Shown here piece by piece: positions 17,154 to 25,431 of a stretch of DNA of 28,794 bases. The stretch's first letter is position 1. The number at the start of each line of letters is the position of its first letter. Both the position numbers and the translations under genes were made by a program. Origin of the DNA: Zelonia costaricensis (Eukaryota > Euglenozoa > Kinetoplastea > Trypanosomatida > Trypanosomatidae); NCBI GenBank assembly GCA_030849075.1, contig JASAOO010003207.1, positions 1 to 28,794 of the forward strand, in the 5' to 3' direction. The notes beneath the pieces were generated by a model, which saw nothing but the letters and a program-made list of their open reading frames with translations, was not told the DNA's origin and did not search any database.

Positions 17154-18776
17154 ATGGACGCGGCAGGATCGCTTGATCGGGCCTGGGACGCGTCGGCGCC
17201 CGGCGCGGGGGCCCGGCGCGCCACGGCCGTCACGCAGTTGTACTTCCGCATGACGGGCCATCACCCGCTGACGATTCTCGTCGTCGATGCGCTGTGCCTC
17301 GTCTTCGGCGCGGACGGCGCGACGGTGCAGGAACTGGTGGACTACCTCGGCATCACCGAGGACCGAGTGCGCCACGGACTGGAGAGCGTCCCCGCAGCGA
17401 TGCGGTGCACGGCGCGGCAGTTGGAGGCGGAGGGGTCGCTGCCGGCTGCCGGGCCCCCGGGTGACCTCGACGATGGCGACGAGGAGGGAGTCGCCATCGG
17501 CCGCCGCGCTGGTGCAGGTGCCACGAGGGCACCCGCGACAAAGGAGACGCGGTACTTCCTCAACTACAAGCGCCTCCTTCCGCTCGTGTACGCCCACGTG
17601 ACGCGGTTGCTGCTGTCGACGTGCGAGACGGACGTGCCGCCCTGCCCGTACGTGGAGTCGGTGCGGCGGGCGCAGCTGGCCGCCTACCAGCGCGCTGACG
17701 CCTCGACCGCTCACGCTTTCTTCTCCGCCACCCGCCCGTCCGGCGCAGAGGAGGCGTCGCCGCTGACCTCCTCGCTGTCCAGCACCGGCGACCACGTTGA
17801 CGTCTCCGATGCGATGAAACGGAAGAACGCGATTCGCGGGGTGGCGTGCGTCGGCTGCTCGTGCTACTTCCTCACCGAGGAGTTTCAGGAGACCCTCACG
17901 CGGTGCCCCCGCTGTGGCAAGGACAGCCTGCGGCTCACTGTGCAGCTCATACGGCGCCAGCTACATAGCAAGGCTGCGGAGCAGCGCACGCTGGTCACCC
18001 TGCTGCCCCCTGTCCGACAAGTCTGGAAGCGCGTGGTGGGGACGGCCACGGCGGCACCGGCGTCGTCGAGCTCTTCAGCGAGTCCCCGCCCGTCCACCGC
18101 GCCGGTCGAGCAGCCGGACTCGTCGGCCGCGCTCGACTGCGACCTCTCTCGCGACCCTTTCCTGTTCCAGCAGGCGCTCGCCTTCCTGTGGCTCTACAGC
18201 ACGCGCTTCGCCTCGGTGAACGACGCGCCGATTGTCGTTGATGTGCAGGAGATCTTGACAGAGACCGAATACCGCGAGCGACTACGCGGGCGTGCATCGC
18301 TGGCCGACCAGTTCCGCTCGCGCCACCGTCACGCGAGCGCCGTGCGGGTGCGCCTCGTGTCACAGCGGGCCGTCGACACGGCACGGCGGGCAGACAGCCA
18401 CCGGAAGCTGCTCAAGCGCGCCATGCTGCCTCCGTGGCTGCGCCACGCCGCCACTCCCAGCGAGCTCGGCGGCTCTGCCCACGCAGCGAAGGAGACGGCG
18501 AGTGTGAAGACGGAGCAGGACCAACAGGAGCGCGGCGCGGTGGAGGGGCACGTGCCCACGGGTGGGGCGGTGTGGGGCGTGGAGGATGCCAGCAGTCACA
18601 GCGCGGCCCACGCGCCGGCCGCCACGCAAAGGCGCCCCCACACCGCAGAGGACGGCGGCCCCGAGGCAGCGGCGGAGTTGACATGCATGGCGGCGTTCAT
18701 CGCCGCGCACTACTACGACGACGCCTTCGACGAGGTGCCGCTGCCGCTGTCACGCCGACGGCGCACGGAGACTTGA
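17154..18776 (+). CDS. TFIIE alpha subunit-like general transcription factor
   Basis: Predicted protein of 540 residues. Residues about 23-85 resemble the extended winged helix of TFIIE-alpha/archaeal TFE: a TQLYFRMTGHHP opening, a hydrophobic VVDALCLVF helix, then VQELVDYLGITEDRVRHGL. A FLNYKRLLPLVYAHV segment at about 135-149 matches the conserved tyrosine-rich link that follows the winged helix in TFIIE-alpha. A zinc ribbon follows: C232-x2-C235-x15-C251-x2-C254, with FLTEEFQE between the pairs as in the family. An acidic-aromatic C-terminal patch (AAHYYDDAFDEV) is also present. Low-complexity insertions at about 95-130, 180-215 and 290-330 obscure the similarity. In other eukaryotes TFIIE helps TFIIH engage the RNA polymerase II initiation complex and open DNA. 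Trypanosomatid initiation complexes, best known at the SL RNA promoter, are very divergent. The fold assignment is good; the role is inferred. Confidence 0.75.
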   Translation: MDAAGSLDRAWDASAPGAGARRATAVTQLYFRMTGHHPLTILVVDALCLVFGADGATVQELVDYLGITEDRVRHGLESVPAAMRCTARQLEAEGSLPAAGPPGDLDDGDEEGVAIGRRAGAGATRAPATKETRYFLNYKRLLPLVYAHVTRLLLSTCETDVPPCPYVESVRRAQLAAYQRADASTAHAFFSATRPSGAEEASPLTSSLSSTGDHVDVSDAMKRKNAIRGVACVGCSCYFLTEEFQETLTRCPRCGKDSLRLTVQLIRRQLHSKAAEQRTLVTLLPPVRQVWKRVVGTATAAPASSSSSASPRPSTAPVEQPDSSAALDCDLSRDPFLFQQALAFLWLYSTRFASVNDAPIVVDVQEILTETEYRERLRGRASLADQFRSRHRHASAVRVRLVSQRAVDTARRADSHRKLLKRAMLPPWLRHAATPSELGGSAHAAKETASVKTEQDQQERGAVEGHVPTGGAVWGVEDASSHSAAHAPAATQRRPHTAEDGGPEAAAELTCMAAFIAAHYYDDAFDEVPLPLSRRRRTET

Positions 18777-18988
18777 CTGGGTTGGGCCTGCAGGGCTCCA
18801 GCACCGCAGGCTACAGATCGAGTGGCGTCTCTGTTTTTGGTTTTTGTTGTTGTTGTTCACACCTTTGTGAAGCGTGGGTCATGCGCGCGGTCTGCAAGTT
18901 ACGAGAGTGTTCGCCAACCGGACGCAGACACGCGCGAAAAGCAATCGCTCACAAAAAAAAAAAATACCGACGCAATTGGCCATCACGG

Positions 18989-19005
18989 TGTGTGTGTGTG
19001 TGTGT
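18989..19005. repeat. (TG)n microsatellite
   Basis: Alternating TG run in the likely 3' UTR of the TFIIE-alpha-like gene. Confidence 0.85.
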
Positions 19006-19361
19006 CTGTGCGCGTACCAGACGTAAACTGCCGCCGCGCCGCATCTGGTGGTGCGCTGCCGTGGCCTGTGCCCGTTCTTCCTTTTCTGCGCTGCATCACT
19101 TGCACCGGCTTCCTCCCCTCCCCTCTCTGTCCGTCGATTTCTCGGGGACTCACTCCCCTGCGCCATGCACAGCGACCTTCTTCCGTACCCCCTCTCCCTC
19201 ACACTCAACGCACGTTGACGACACAGTCAGGAGTTTGACGGCCGCGGCATTGTCGTCTGCAGAAGGGCACCCCCACTGCTTCACCTGTTTATCATCAGTC
19301 CACTCTCCCCCCTCCCACCACTTGGTAACCTGTCGCCCACTGCATCACGTCCCTCTCACTG

Positions 19362-19363
<2 letters not shown>

Positions 19364-19392
<29 letters not shown>
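19364..19392. repeat. (CA)n microsatellite, about 14 units
   Basis: The longest dinucleotide array of the window, perfect over about 29 nt. It is a likely length-polymorphic marker. Confidence 0.95.
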
Positions 19393-19394
<2 letters not shown>

Positions 19395-20236
19395 ATAGCG
19401 CAGCCGGCACCTGCACATTGTCATCTCCACGTTTCTGACACACGTCTTCACCAAAAAAGAAAAAACAACGAAAGAGAATTCCGAGTCACCTACAACGGCG
19501 TACTTCGTTGTTTTTGTTTTCCCTCCGTCTACTCTATCCACACCTCCTCACCGTTTCCATCGGAGGAAACGAGGTGGACACGGGGGGACTCTAAAGCAGA
19601 AGGGACCGCCCCTCTCAGAAAAAAAAAAAATAGGAGTGAAATCACCTAAGTAACATCAACTACGCCGGGCACCTCTCACGCCTCCTTCCGCCGCGCGCCG
19701 TGTCGACGACGCCCTTTTTGCGCGGAGTCGTGCGTCCCCAGTGTTGGAGCGCGTTTTTTTTTTCTCTCTCTGGAGTTGTGTTGACGCAATCCGTGGGCTG
19801 CTTGGGCCCCCGTCTCGTTTCACGTTTACCCCCTTTTTTCCTCTCCCTGCTGATTCTGTTCTACGCCGTGCTGGGGCTCGCGTTTCGGGATCGAGTTTTG
19901 TGTTCGCCGGGCCCGCACCAAGAGCCTCCCGTGTGGCCTTATTTCTCCGTAGTTGATACCCGCTCACACAACGTCCCTCCAACCCTACCTCCTTCCCCCT
20001 TTACTTTCATACAAGCACACACAAGCCGACCGGCCCCTCCACTACTCCCTCGCCTCACACATTCGCACGCGCAGCGCAGTTGTGAATAGAACGCGTGACA
20101 GGGTTTGGGAGGCCTTTCTTGTCTGCCTTTGCCGCTTCCTCCTAACGGGTGCGTGTTTGTGTGCTGCAAGGCAGCCATTCCACACACCGGCGCACACCCT
20201 CACAAACATAGCGCTGACCTCCGAGTGCACGTGCAG

Positions 20237-20262
20237 CCCCCCCCCTCCTTGTCTATTAATAG
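20237..20262 (+). promoter_or_regulatory. Candidate spliced-leader acceptor for the 1319-residue gene
   Basis: A C/T run at about 20237-20254 is followed by an AG at 20261-20262, giving a 5' UTR of about 145 nt with no internal ATG. Other plausible AGs after pyrimidine runs are at 19774-19775, 20014-20015 and 20169-20170, so the choice is uncertain. Confidence 0.35.
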
Positions 20263-20407
20263 TGACAACGGGAGTGCTTAGCGTCCGCGCTGTGGGGCCG
20301 CCTTTTGCTGCTCCACGCTCTACCTTCATCGCTCCACTTGCATTATCGGGAGCCGCGCAAGGCAATCGTTCTTCTCCCCATTCTTTATACGTGGTGCCCG
20401 TCCTGCC

Positions 20408-23400
20408 ATGCCCGCCACAACATCCTCAGCGCCTACGTCGCCATCGCGGCAGGCAATGCCGCTCTTCACGGTGCACTCGGTCGTGCAGGGGCTTGCCTCC
20501 GACAGCGCCCTTCTTCTGAGCCTCGTCATGACAGTCGAGCGGGCCGCCTCGGCGGAGCAGAAGGCGGCGTTTGTGCGACACTTCGTGTCGCTGCTGCTGC
20601 TCTGCCGCGACGAGGGCGTCTTCGCCGGCAGCGAGCTGCTCGGCGAGCTGCTCCTGCTGGACCTGGACGAGGCGATGTGGAAGCAGCACAACCCAACGCT
20701 GTTTATGCGCCGCTCTAACACCATCGTCAGCGCGCTGCTCGACCAGCTCGCACGCGAGACGTTCGCGGCGCCGGAGGGCAACCTGCTGCCCCACCTCGTC
20801 GCCGCGACGCGGCTGCTCAGTGCCAGCGAGGACGCCACGAACTCCAGCGTGCCGACCCCGATGGGCGTCTCGCTCGGAGGGTGGAGCCGGCACTCGGAGG
20901 ACAGCGTCTCGCACGCGCACCCGAGCGCCGCGGGCGGTGGCGGCGGCGGGGTGGTGGACACGTGCGTGTACGACCGCTTCAGCACAAGCGAGCTTGCCGG
21001 GCTCGCCACGGCGGAGCAGCAGTTCGCCGGCGATGGGGTGCACACACCAAGGTTTGGGCCGTCGCTGGCCAGCAGCGCGGGTCGCACCGGGATGGAGGGG
21101 TCGCGGCCGCCGCTGCATCAGGGCCAGGTGCACCACAACCCGCCGTCCCAGCTCCGCACCCCCTCCAGTAGCGGCCTCGGCCCATATCATCCCGGCCACA
21201 GCACCACGTGGCACGACAGCTTCCGCCTCACCCGCGACGCCGACGCGGTGGATGGGGCGGCGGCGGCGGCGGCCATGCACGAGGGCGGCACCCCGGCGCG
21301 CGTCGCCTTCACGACGCTGCAGGTGCGTGACGCCGTCGACTTCTTCGCCGAGACAGCCGAGGTGGCCGCGGAGTTGCAGACTAGCGGGGCACCGCTGCCC
21401 GAGGCGTCGCTGGGCGTCGTCGACGTCCGCGCAGAGGCCGTCCTGTCGCTGGCATTGCAGGTGCAGGACGTCGTGGCGCGGCACATCTCCGACTGCCCGC
21501 TGGTGCTGCGGCGCGCTTTTTGGGTGTGGCTGCGGGCCTCGTCAGGCCGCAGCGGGCCACCGGAGTCGGGCGAGGTCTCGCCTGTGATGGACTCGACAAC
21601 CTCGGCGGCTGGCGGTGCGAGCGCCACCGCCGGTGCACCCCAGCAGACGCAGCCGCCACCGCAGCACCACGCCGAGGTGTCGCCGCAGCCGCTGTTGGGG
21701 TCGTTCGAGTTCCTCGGGATGGCGACGATGGTGGTGCTGCACATGCTGACGCCGCTGCTGCAGTCGATTCCGTCCTTTGTGCTGCCGGTCGAGGAGGACG
21801 AGGGCAGCGAGGCGTACGTGCGCACGGCGGCGCGATTTCAGTTCCTGTCGCAGCTGCTGCTCCGCGCCGCGTACGGGCTGCAGTTCGATGAAAGGCGCGA
21901 GCCGGGCATGGCGCCGCTGAACCGCGGGATGCGCGAGCTGCACCGCCGCTGGGTCGCGTGTTTCAGCGCGCTGGCCGACTACCGCACGGGGTCCTCCATG
22001 AACTGGTGCTGCCCCCTGCCGACCCCCCTGAGCGGCCTGACCGTCTGCAGCCGGGAAGAGGAGCAGCTCGTCCTCCATCGCTACTTCCAGCTGCTCGACG
22101 GCTTTCTCGTGCCGTACCTGCAAACCACCATTCTGCTGCGCCGCTTCACCGAGCCGATCCACCTGCCGCAGTGGCTGCGCTGCACCTACTACGCAGAGCG
22201 GTACGTGCGGGGCTGGATCGGCGGCGTGGCCAACCGCCCACCGGTGCTCTCCTACACACCTCACGTCACCCCAGCGGACCTTGGCAAGGCACTCGCGACC
22301 GACGTGGGGGAGAGCGAGGCGAGCAAGCTGCACCACATGGGCCTTGCGCTCTCCCGCGTCATGGACACCCTCACCCCGCGGGACCGTCACGCGGACGCCG
22401 ACCTCACCGCGCCAGGCGTGAGCGCCTTCATGGCGAACTTCATTTCGTTTCTCGGCACGAACAGCGACGGCGTCACAACCCTCCTCCTCACCGAGGATCT
22501 GCTGCGCTGGTTCTGGGTGCGCGGGGCGCCGCAGTACGTGACCGCGCAGCAAGACGCAGCAGCCGTGGTGGCCTTCTTCATCTACCTGGCCGTGCAGCAC
22601 AATATCGCCAGCCCCAGCTTCCAGCTCGTCCTCATCCCGCGCGTGACGTGCGTGCTGCGGCCCACCGAGCCCGACCGGCCGGAGCATCAGTTCACGACGG
22701 CCGACACCCTCGCCTGGCTGCGCAGGGTTCTGGAGGACCTGCCACACGACTACCGCCAGCACTGCAAGGCGGTCTGGACGAGCACCATCGCGTCCGGGGA
22801 CGCTGTCGCTCTGTCCGCCGACGTGCTGCGTTCTGCCCACGCCGCTGACATGCCGCCGCTGCGTGTCTGCGACTCCCTCTCCGCTCTGCTGGCGACGGTC
22901 ATGCATAGGCTGCCAAGCTACGTGCCTCTCAACGCGGACGACTACCACTGGATGGTGTGCGAGCATCAGCAGCAGCAGCACCAGGAGCACCGCCAGCTCG
23001 GCGGCGAAGTCCCGCAGCGCAGCCACACCATCGGCGCCACACCCGTGCCCAGCAGCGCAGGCGATTGCGACGAGAAGCAGGGTGCGGCGGCGGCGGCGCC
23101 GGAGGCTATTGTGGGCAAGGTGGTGCTCGGCCGGGCCACCTCGAACACGCTGCGGTCCCTGCGGATGCGGTGGCGCCGCCCCTTGGCGGCGTCGGAGAGT
23201 CTGCGGGTGAGCGGCATTCTCCCGCTGCACTCGACGCGTGGACTTTTTGAGATGCTCTGCACCATCACGTGCCGCCGGCTGTGGACGGACGCCTCGCTGC
23301 AGCCCATCATCGGCGTCAGCGATCGCAGCCTGCTCACGGCGCCGCTCTGCGCGGTGCTGCAGGTGTACGAGTCGGCTGCCGACGTCGCCGCCACACTGCT

Positions 23401-24367
23401 GGTCGCCGTGGACGCGACGCCGCCGCCGCGGTGGCTGCGGGAGCTGCAGTTCAACAACGGGTGCGTGGCGGTGCGGGCATCGGAGCTGCCGAGCTTGCCG
23501 CACTCCGCCTCGACACCGCTGGTGAACTCGCCGACGGCTGCACTGGCGGAAGAGGTGCGCTGGCCGCGCTGCGCGTGGTTCGAGTCGACGGCCGGCGTCG
23601 CCGCTGCTCCGCCGCCGGCGGCGCTCACGACGCAGTGGGAGTCCCTGATGCAGCACGTCCTCTTCTTCAGCAGCGAGTTCGACGCGACCGTCACGGACGA
23701 CGACGGCGACGCGAATGTGTCGGAGCAGATTCTGTCGACCCGGTGGGGGCTGTCCACCACGGCGTCCGCCGAGGACGACGGCGCCCTCACCGCCGTGCCG
23801 AGTTTGCGGCACATCTCCGTCGAGAGCCTGTGGCGGCTGTTTGTCTTTAACGTGCGGCAGACCTGCCACATCATGCGCCGCGTCACACCGCGCGAGTGCC
23901 CCTTCTGCCGGATGGAGGCGGCCATTGTGGACGTGCTGCGCGGCAACGGCAGCGCGGCACGCGCAGTCAACGCCATCGTGCGGCCCGGCACGGAGGAGGC
24001 GCACCTCACGCAGACGGACCGGCTGGTGCAGGCAGCGGCCGACGCGCTTCGCACATGCAACCCGTCGGAGGTGACGCTTGTTCGTCTCATTGTGTCTGTT
24101 GCTGCGTACATCCACAACGTGTTCGCGGTGGTGAGCCAGGCACCAAACCGGCCTCCAAGCTTTGCGGCAACCACGGCGGAGTACAGGCGGGTGGCTCGCA
24201 GCGGTACGGCGCAGCTTGTGTACGGCAAGGCGATGCTGTCCGCGGCGCAGGAGCGACTTGTGGAGGTGCTGTGCTTCGAGGGCGAGAAGCTCGTCGAGAA
24301 GGCCTTTCTGCCGTACTTTGACAACTGCACGTGGCACCCCTACGGGCGGCTGCTCTACCAGTGCTAG
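20408..24367 (+). CDS. Large conserved-looking protein of unknown function (1319 aa)
   Basis: A continuous 1319-codon frame with the strong G/C third-position bias of the neighbouring genes. No known family is recognised. Residues about 17-155 look helical and Leu-rich (SLLLLCRDEG, ELLGELLLLDLDEAMW). Residues about 155-300 are a Gly/Ser/His/Pro/Ala-rich linker with a Gly run near 178. Residues about 310-380 and 430-850 again look mostly helical, broken by a Gln/Pro-rich patch near 405-425. A His/Gln-rich patch lies at about 853-865. A CPFC pair (C1164, C1167) occurs near the C-terminus without a clear second pair, so a zinc site is not established. No signal peptide and no convincing transmembrane segment are seen. 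The pattern of long helical blocks joined by disordered linkers would fit a scaffold or helical-repeat protein, but that is a guess. The ATG at 20408 is the first in frame; a second lies at 20456. Confidence 0.85.
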   Translation: MPATTSSAPTSPSRQAMPLFTVHSVVQGLASDSALLLSLVMTVERAASAEQKAAFVRHFVSLLLLCRDEGVFAGSELLGELLLLDLDEAMWKQHNPTLFMRRSNTIVSALLDQLARETFAAPEGNLLPHLVAATRLLSASEDATNSSVPTPMGVSLGGWSRHSEDSVSHAHPSAAGGGGGGVVDTCVYDRFSTSELAGLATAEQQFAGDGVHTPRFGPSLASSAGRTGMEGSRPPLHQGQVHHNPPSQLRTPSSSGLGPYHPGHSTTWHDSFRLTRDADAVDGAAAAAAMHEGGTPARVAFTTLQVRDAVDFFAETAEVAAELQTSGAPLPEASLGVVDVRAEAVLSLALQVQDVVARHISDCPLVLRRAFWVWLRASSGRSGPPESGEVSPVMDSTTSAAGGASATAGAPQQTQPPPQHHAEVSPQPLLGSFEFLGMATMVVLHMLTPLLQSIPSFVLPVEEDEGSEAYVRTAARFQFLSQLLLRAAYGLQFDERREPGMAPLNRGMRELHRRWVACFSALADYRTGSSMNWCCPLPTPLSGLTVCSREEEQLVLHRYFQLLDGFLVPYLQTTILLRRFTEPIHLPQWLRCTYYAERYVRGWIGGVANRPPVLSYTPHVTPADLGKALATDVGESEASKLHHMGLALSRVMDTLTPRDRHADADLTAPGVSAFMANFISFLGTNSDGVTTLLLTEDLLRWFWVRGAPQYVTAQQDAAAVVAFFIYLAVQHNIASPSFQLVLIPRVTCVLRPTEPDRPEHQFTTADTLAWLRRVLEDLPHDYRQHCKAVWTSTIASGDAVALSADVLRSAHAADMPPLRVCDSLSALLATVMHRLPSYVPLNADDYHWMVCEHQQQQHQEHRQLGGEVPQRSHTIGATPVPSSAGDCDEKQGAAAAAPEAIVGKVVLGRATSNTLRSLRMRWRRPLAASESLRVSGILPLHSTRGLFEMLCTITCRRLWTDASLQPIIGVSDRSLLTAPLCAVLQVYESAADVAATLLVAVDATPPPRWLRELQFNNGCVAVRASELPSLPHSASTPLVNSPTAALAEEVRWPRCAWFESTAGVAAAPPPAALTTQWESLMQHVLFFSSEFDATVTDDDGDANVSEQILSTRWGLSTTASAEDDGALTAVPSLRHISVESLWRLFVFNVRQTCHIMRRVTPRECPFCRMEAAIVDVLRGNGSAARAVNAIVRPGTEEAHLTQTDRLVQAAADALRTCNPSEVTLVRLIVSVAAYIHNVFAVVSQAPNRPPSFAATTAEYRRVARSGTAQLVYGKAMLSAAQERLVEVLCFEGEKLVEKAFLPYFDNCTWHPYGRLLYQC

Positions 24368-24383
24368 ACGTTTGGTGTGCGAA

Positions 24384-24435
24384 GAGGGGGGGGGGAAGTG
24401 GGGCGGGCGGCAGGGGGGCGGAGTGGAGGTGGGGC
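24384..24435 (+). other. G-rich block, possible RNA G-quadruplex
   Basis: Several runs of three or more Gs, including one of ten, start about 17 nt after the stop codon of the 1319-residue gene and are on the RNA-sense strand. The spacing allows a four-tract quadruplex. Confidence 0.55.
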
Positions 24436-24588
24436 GCCACTTCCGCTGCCCTGCCACCCGCCGTCTCGTCACCGCCCGCCCCTCGCCCACGCCCCGTCTT
24501 GATCCCTTTTCCTTTGCCTTTCTTCTTCACCTCCTCCTTCCCCCCTCTCCATCTTGTGTTGTACACTATGAAGGGTTCTTCTCACGGA

Positions 24589-24630
24589 TGTGTGTGTGTG
24601 TGTGTGGAAGAGTGTGTGTATGTGTGTGTT
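24589..24630. repeat. Two adjacent (TG)n tracts
   Basis: TG alternation at 24589-24606 and again at 24612-24630, separated by a short purine-rich spacer. Confidence 0.85.
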
Positions 24631-25199
24631 TGTGCATGTGGCTCCTTTGTGTGTCGGGAGTGCGTTCATGTGAGCAGGGCCGTCGTCGGCTTGGCTCCGC
24701 CAGCGCACCAGCCCGTCCAACGACGAGACTACACTGCGTAGACGAGGAGGAACGCTACGATGATGCGACCCTGCCACACAAACAAAGAAAACACAAAGAA
24801 CAGCAAAGTCGGTCAGTGGGTGATGAACTGAATACGGGTGCACGCTGGAATCTGAAGAAAAAGAAAAGGAGCGAACAGAGCGAAGGTGCGGAACCGCCCA
24901 ACTGCAACTCCGCGAGGTACGCACTCGATCGTGTGCGTTGACAGACGCACTCTTTCTCTCTACACCCTCGGGCGACGCTCGAGAGTGCTGGACGAGGCGG
25001 CTTTGCCTGCTTGTTGCCCAGTGTACCACCCTCCGCACTTTTCTCGCTCCCACTCCCCCTTTTTCCTCCGCTTTTTTCGTTTCTCTTTGCATGCACCCTA
25101 CTTCACAACTCACGGATGCTGCCTGCGACTTGGGTCATCTGTACTCGGCGCTGCGCCGGGTTTTCGCCGTCGTTGGCCACGGACACATAAACACATCAA

Positions 25200-25218
25200 C
25201 ACACACACACACACACAC
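25200..25218. repeat. (AC)n microsatellite
   Basis: Alternating AC run about 210 nt upstream of the PheRS alpha start codon. Confidence 0.9.
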
Positions 25219-25330
25219 GTCGCCTGTTCTGCAGCTCCTCCTCGGAACACAACCCGCGTCGAGTACCCCCACCCGCAGCACTCACCCACCTTTCCCGCGG
25301 ACAGGATTGAATTAGCGCTTTGCTTTCACC

Positions 25331-25392
25331 GTTTTTTTTTTTCTCCCGCTGGCCTCGATCACCGAGTATCTGTCTTCCTTTTTTTTTCTGAG
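25331..25392 (+). promoter_or_regulatory. Predicted spliced-leader acceptors for the PheRS alpha gene
   Basis: Two T-rich tracts are each followed by an AG: 25331-25348 with AG at 25365-25366, and 25371-25389 with AG at 25391-25392. The 5' UTR would be 65 or 39 nt. The start codon sits in a good context (gccgccatgg). Confidence 0.6.
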
Positions 25393-25431
25393 TTTCGTTT
25401 CCCCATCCGTTCCCGTGTTGCTCCTGCCGCC

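Larger units (their letters stand above)
18777..20407 (+). other. Intergenic region between the TFIIE-alpha-like gene and the 1319-residue gene
   Basis: No gene is supported. A TTG repeat lies at about 18841-18857, A runs at about 18952-18964, 19452-19468 and 19619-19631, a TG tract at 18989-19005 and a long (CA)n at 19364-19392. From about 19740 onward it is pyrimidine-rich with several possible splice acceptors. Confidence 0.75.
24368..25431 (+). other. Intergenic region between the 1319-residue gene and the PheRS alpha gene
   Basis: No gene is supported. A G-rich block lies at 24384-24435, TG tracts at 24589-24606 and 24612-24630, an A-rich stretch at about 24776-24870, and an (AC)n at 25200-25218. 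Pyrimidine-rich DNA follows from about 25320. The frame of the PheRS gene stays open back to a GTG at 24886 but has no ATG before 25432. Confidence 0.75.

Noticed and set aside
7693..18776. Cis-introns within genes
   Set aside because: All frames run uninterrupted from start to stop at family-typical length, and no splitting is needed to complete any domain.
21542..24490. 982-codon open frame on the minus strand opposite the 1319-residue gene
   Set aside because: It is a mirror frame produced by G/C-rich third positions of the real gene. Its product is Arg/His/Val-rich with no domain. Similar shadows lie opposite the other genes at 13907-16597, 7564-9321 and 25312-27198.
24886..25431. 182-residue N-terminal extension of PheRS alpha
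   Set aside because: It begins at a GTG, contains no ATG, and is translated from CA repeats and T runs. The ATG at 25432 has a good context and gives the normal family length.
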